Of a stretch of 8,427 nt of DNA, positions 6,108 through 8,427 are shown one piece after another. Location: positions 1-8,427 of the forward strand of contig SKZM01000216.1 in the NCBI GenBank assembly GCA_007127385.1, written 5' to 3'. The translations under genes and the position numbers were made by a program. The notes below the pieces were generated by a model. That model did not search any database. It had not been told where the DNA came from and worked only from the letters and a program-made list of their open reading frames with translations. The stretch is from Methanosalsum sp. (GTDB lineage Archaea > Halobacteriota > Methanosarcinia > Methanosarcinales > Methanosarcinaceae). Positions within the stretch are counted from its first letter, which is position 1; each line of letters opens with the position of its first letter.

Positions 6108-6620
6108 ATGGTGAGGATTTTCCGCAAAAGGGATGAAAAGAAATCCATAAGTGATGATGAAAAGGACAGGCTTATTAAAAAAGCATATGAACTTGGATTT
6201 GAGGTTGGTTATCACAGACATTCAGAAATAGGATGGGTCAATCAAAGCCTTGTTACCCTTTATAATTTCAGCAGAGAATATGGGCTAGAAGAGATTGTAA
6301 GGGATAGCTATCACGGGGGCAAAAAGAAAGGCTCTGCTATCAGGGAAAGGGATCTGAAGAAGGATCTTTCTCCTACCAGAGTTTCACAATATGAGAATAT
6401 CCATGTAAGCGGTATCATTAACCCTTCTGGAATCAGTTCAGGATACAGTAAACAGCATAAGACTATTCATTCAAAATCTCCTGTAAACAGGCCGACCATG
6501 ATGAACCTTCCTGAAAACACATCGATTGTTGGGATGATCCAGAGGCCATCACAGATAAAAGGTTTTTTTCCATTAATCCATGAAGAAGAGGATACAGAAT
6601 CTCATTCAGGGAATCCGTAA
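6108..6620 (+). CDS. Unrecognised 170-residue protein in operon with the KaiC-like ATPase
   Basis: I do not recognise a characterised family. Residues 1-25 are strongly basic and charged. Residues 24-85 look like a folded helical domain, with conspicuous GFEVGYHRHSEIGW (30-43), a central SLVTLYNFSREYGLEEIV (47-64) and a charged helix ending at RERDL (79-83). From about 85 on the chain is rich in Ser, Pro, Asn and Lys and probably disordered, ending in an acidic patch HEEEDTE (158-164). Two similar stretches begin with Glu-Asn about 40 residues apart (ENIHVSGIINPSGI, 96-109; ENTSIVGMIQRPSQI, 136-150) and may be a short repeated docking motif. No signal peptide or membrane segment is seen. The strong Shine-Dalgarno sequence and 18-base gap make it a translational partner of the KaiC-like ATPase, so it may be an output or adaptor protein; that is inference. 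Its last 19 bases overlap the end of the opposing SelB-like gene. Confidence 0.75.
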   Translation: MVRIFRKRDEKKSISDDEKDRLIKKAYELGFEVGYHRHSEIGWVNQSLVTLYNFSREYGLEEIVRDSYHGGKKKGSAIRERDLKKDLSPTRVSQYENIHVSGIINPSGISSGYSKQHKTIHSKSPVNRPTMMNLPENTSIVGMIQRPSQIKGFFPLIHEEEDTESHSGNP

Positions 6621-7639
6621 CCTGAAAATCTCTGTTTTTCATCCAGGTTAACAATTATGAACCTGTCCCGAGTGCTGTATGCAATCTCTTTTTCACCGGC
6701 AAGATGGAGAATACATTCACTTCCGGGATCTGCACTGTCAACTTCTGTATCATTGAACTCAATTCTTTCAACTCTGACAGGAGATGATTGGATCCCACTG
6801 AACAGATGTAATACATCAAAAAGATCAATTTTCTTTGAAAAAGGAGATATATGGCATTTCAGACTGAATCCAGTATCAACGAGTTCCTTTTCTGATATTA
6901 TATATCCCCGATCAATCTCCTTGGATTGAATATTCTTCAGAGCAAGTCCTACCCTGTCTCCTGTAAAAGCCTGCTTTGTGTCCTCATCATGTATCTGGAT
7001 GGAACGTATTTCAATTTCTTTGCTGACCGGATATACATTGAGTTTATCCTTAATATTGATCGTACCCTGCTTTACAACTCCCAGGGCAACACATCCTATT
7101 CCTGTAACATTGAATACCTGGTCAATGACCACTCTGGGTCTCTGGGAATCCAGTTCTCTGTGCTCTGAATCAACTTTTTTTCCAATAGTGAATATCATAT
7201 CTCTTAATTCATTCATTCCCTCATGCTCTGTGGCTGATACCCCAATATAGTCCCATTCTTCAAGGGCAGTTCCTGTAACTATTTTTTTTATTTTGTCCTT
7301 CAGTTCATCCTGGGCATAAGGATAGGTAGTATCAGATTTTGTCAGTACGAAGATACCATGTCTGTAATTTAGCAGGTCAAGGCTCAGTATACACTCGCCT
7401 GCATATATATCCGGGCCTTCCGGTGGAATGCACACAAGGGCAATATCTGATAGGTGAAGGGCTGTTAGCAGGGGTTTGATGGATTTTGGATATCCTGCAG
7501 GGTCTATTGTTGTAAGTACTTCACCGCTTTTGCTGAACTCATATGTAACAATATCAGAAACATTTCCCTTCTTGCCAAGTTTTGAAGCGAGTGTGGTCTT
7601 CCCACTTCCTTCATTACCAATAACAGTTATTTTTGTCAT
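6602..7639 (-). CDS. Archaeal SelB-like (aSelBL) translation-factor homologue with degenerate GTPase domain
   Basis: A 345-residue EF-Tu/SelB-superfamily protein. It matches the archaeal SelB-like family (aSelBL), known to be widespread in methanogens, to lack the SelB C-terminal RNA-binding domain, and often to have damaged GTPase motifs. Seen: G1 GNEGSGKT (8-15) is usable. G3 reads DPAGY (46-50) instead of DxPGH, so the catalytic His is Tyr. G4 is TKSD (100-103) and G5 is SAT (135-137). Only about 30 residues separate G1 and G3 and no RGxTI-type switch I is present. Domain 2 (about 168-250) is well kept, with VFNVTGIG...G.V..GTI (176-194), and a domain 3 follows to the end (RFIIV, 326-330). 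It has been proposed elsewhere as a pyrrolysine-tRNA factor, but its true role is unknown. The ATG at 7639 is preceded by GGAG (7652-7655) twelve bases upstream and by a TATA-like box further up. It lies 101 bases downstream of the RNA ligase gene. Confidence 0.8.
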   Translation of the reverse strand: MTKITVIGNEGSGKTTLASKLGKKGNVSDIVTYEFSKSGEVLTTIDPAGYPKSIKPLLTALHLSDIALVCIPPEGPDIYAGECILSLDLLNYRHGIFVLTKSDTTYPYAQDELKDKIKKIVTGTALEEWDYIGVSATEHEGMNELRDMIFTIGKKVDSEHRELDSQRPRVVIDQVFNVTGIGCVALGVVKQGTINIKDKLNVYPVSKEIEIRSIQIHDEDTKQAFTGDRVGLALKNIQSKEIDRGYIISEKELVDTGFSLKCHISPFSKKIDLFDVLHLFSGIQSSPVRVERIEFNDTEVDSADPGSECILHLAGEKEIAYSTRDRFIIVNLDEKQRFSGYGFPE

Positions 7640-7687
7640 ATTCTCTGATTACTCCGTATCGGTTTGATGGAATAATACTTTCACAGC

Positions 7688-7699
7688 AATATATCTTTT
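7688..7699 (-). promoter_or_regulatory. Possible TATA box for the SelB-like gene
   Basis: AAAGATATATTG on the minus strand lies about 54 bases before the ATG at 7639. It predicts a leader of roughly 28 bases that contains the GGAG at 7652-7655. It suggests the gene can be transcribed separately from the RNA ligase gene. Confidence 0.4.
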
Positions 7700-7740
7700 T
7701 TGAAAAATTAACTGCCTCTGAGAACAGATGGTCAGGGGAT

Positions 7741-8427
7741 TTACCAGTAGTCTCCGTTCCATATGGATTCTGTCTTGTCATTTGTGCTCTTGTGGAGCTT
7801 TTTTATCCTGACAAGATATTGATCATCGCCCTCTTTTACGGGTTCTTCAAAAACTGCTTCAATTCCAAGCCTTTGAAGATAATTTTTGAATTTACCTGCA
7901 GTATCTAAATTTTTTACCCTGATCTGAACATTATCTGTGATTCTTTCACTGCGGCCAACTTTAGTTATTGTTTCAACCATTGGGATGAGAATGCTTTGGC
8001 CAAGCTGAAGACACCTTTTCTGGAGCTCTTCATCATTTTCATTCCATTCAACTGACTGGAATCCCTCTCTTACAATGCGGGAGAAGAGATAATCTCTTCC
8101 AGTATCATTATAGAATTTGAAGGCATGTTCTAGATCAGCACAGTTGCTCTGAGAGGATGTGTATTTCATTGGCTGCAATACCATCTCTGGATCCTTGACC
8201 ACTACACCTTCACGTTTATCCTTCCCCAGTTTTTCTATAATTTTCTGTATTTTCTGGGATGCATCCCTGACAGGATATTCTCCGAAAAATTTCACCTGAG
8301 CAAGTCCGTATTCATCTGCAAGTTTCCTTTTTTCATCAATGGAATAGGGTTTTCCTGTGTTTTTTCTTCGAATATCAAAGACAAAGAACTGGAGTGAATC
8401 AATATTGTAAATATCCTTTGGAACGTA
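7741..8427 (-). CDS. ATP-dependent RNA ligase, Rnl3 family, N-terminus beyond window edge
   Basis: The C-terminal 228 residues of an RNA ligase like the Pyrococcus (Pab1020) and Methanothermobacter (MthRnl) enzymes. These work as homodimers, join RNA 5'-phosphate and 3'-OH ends through enzyme-AMP and RNA-adenylate steps, and can make circular RNA. The visible frame starts inside the catalytic domain with QFFVFDIRRK (motif IIIa, about residues 13-22 of the fragment). It continues with motif IV REGVVVKD, then motif V PMKYTSSQSN. It ends with a helical and mixed module (from about ADLEHAFKFYND on) that corresponds to the dimerisation and C-terminal region. The frame is open to base 8427, so a GTG at 8295 should not be taken as the start; motifs I (lysine nucleophile) and III lie outside. 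About 380 residues is usual for the family, so roughly 40% is missing. The SelB-like gene follows 101 bases later on the same strand. Confidence 0.85.
   Translation of the reverse strand, partial: YVPKDIYNIDSLQFFVFDIRRKNTGKPYSIDEKRKLADEYGLAQVKFFGEYPVRDASQKIQKIIEKLGKDKREGVVVKDPEMVLQPMKYTSSQSNCADLEHAFKFYNDTGRDYLFSRIVREGFQSVEWNENDEELQKRCLQLGQSILIPMVETITKVGRSERITDNVQIRVKNLDTAGKFKNYLQRLGIEAVFEEPVKEGDDQYLVRIKKLHKSTNDKTESIWNGDYW

Noticed and set aside
6559..6570. T-rich run in the plus strand as a possible terminator
   Set aside because: It is inside the coding region of the 170-residue protein, upstream of its stop, and no stem precedes it.
7741..8295. RNA ligase read as a complete 184-residue protein from the GTG at 8295
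   Set aside because: The same frame stays open to the window edge and encodes the ligase motif FFVFDIR upstream, so the GTG is an internal valine.

Overview
The window looks like chromosomal DNA from a methylotrophic methanogenic archaeon of the Methanosarcinales, probably the Methanosarcinaceae. Three things point there: a methylcobamide:coenzyme M methyltransferase-type gene; a set of archaeal genes (short MetE-like methyltransferase, SelB-like factor, Rnl3-type RNA ligase, stand-alone KaiC-like ATPase); and archaeal promoters with TATA boxes about 27-30 bases ahead of start codons. No rRNA, tRNA, CRISPR array, insertion sequence or integrase was seen. I cannot name the genus.

Layout. Bases 1-688 (minus) carry the N-terminal 229 residues of a glucosyl-3-phosphoglycerate synthase-like glycosyltransferase, which runs off the left edge. 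Bases 837-4118 hold a methyl-transfer block. A MtaA/MtbA-like zinc methyltransferase (minus) is followed on the same strand by a CobW/COG0523 metal-handling GTPase, and a short MetE-like methyltransferase is transcribed divergently from the 120-base region upstream. Bases 4180-6620 hold a SpoIIM-like membrane protein (minus, convergent with the MetE-like gene). Divergent from it is a two-gene operon of a KaiC-like ATPase and an unrecognised 170-residue protein. Bases 6602-8427 (minus) hold an archaeal SelB-like protein with a damaged GTPase domain and, upstream of it, the C-terminal part of an ATP-dependent RNA ligase that runs off the right edge.

How they may work together. The MtaA/MtbA-like and MetE-like proteins are both zinc-dependent methyltransferase types that usually take methyl groups from corrinoids, and the COG0523 GTPase is a plausible metal chaperone for them. 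No corrinoid protein gene is in the window, so a partner would be encoded elsewhere. The MetE-like protein has His-x-His where MetE has the zinc-binding His-x-Cys, the most interesting single observation here. The SelB-like protein and RNA ligase may form an RNA-related neighbourhood, and the KaiC-like ATPase probably works with the small protein encoded 18 bases after it.

Regulation. Four of the first genes of transcription units have a TATA-like box about 27-30 bases before the start codon and no clear Shine-Dalgarno sequence, so they may be leaderless. The downstream operon genes (COG0523 GTPase, 170-residue protein) have good Shine-Dalgarno sequences. All eight visible stop codons are TAA or TGA. 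Gaps between genes are all shorter than 300 bases.
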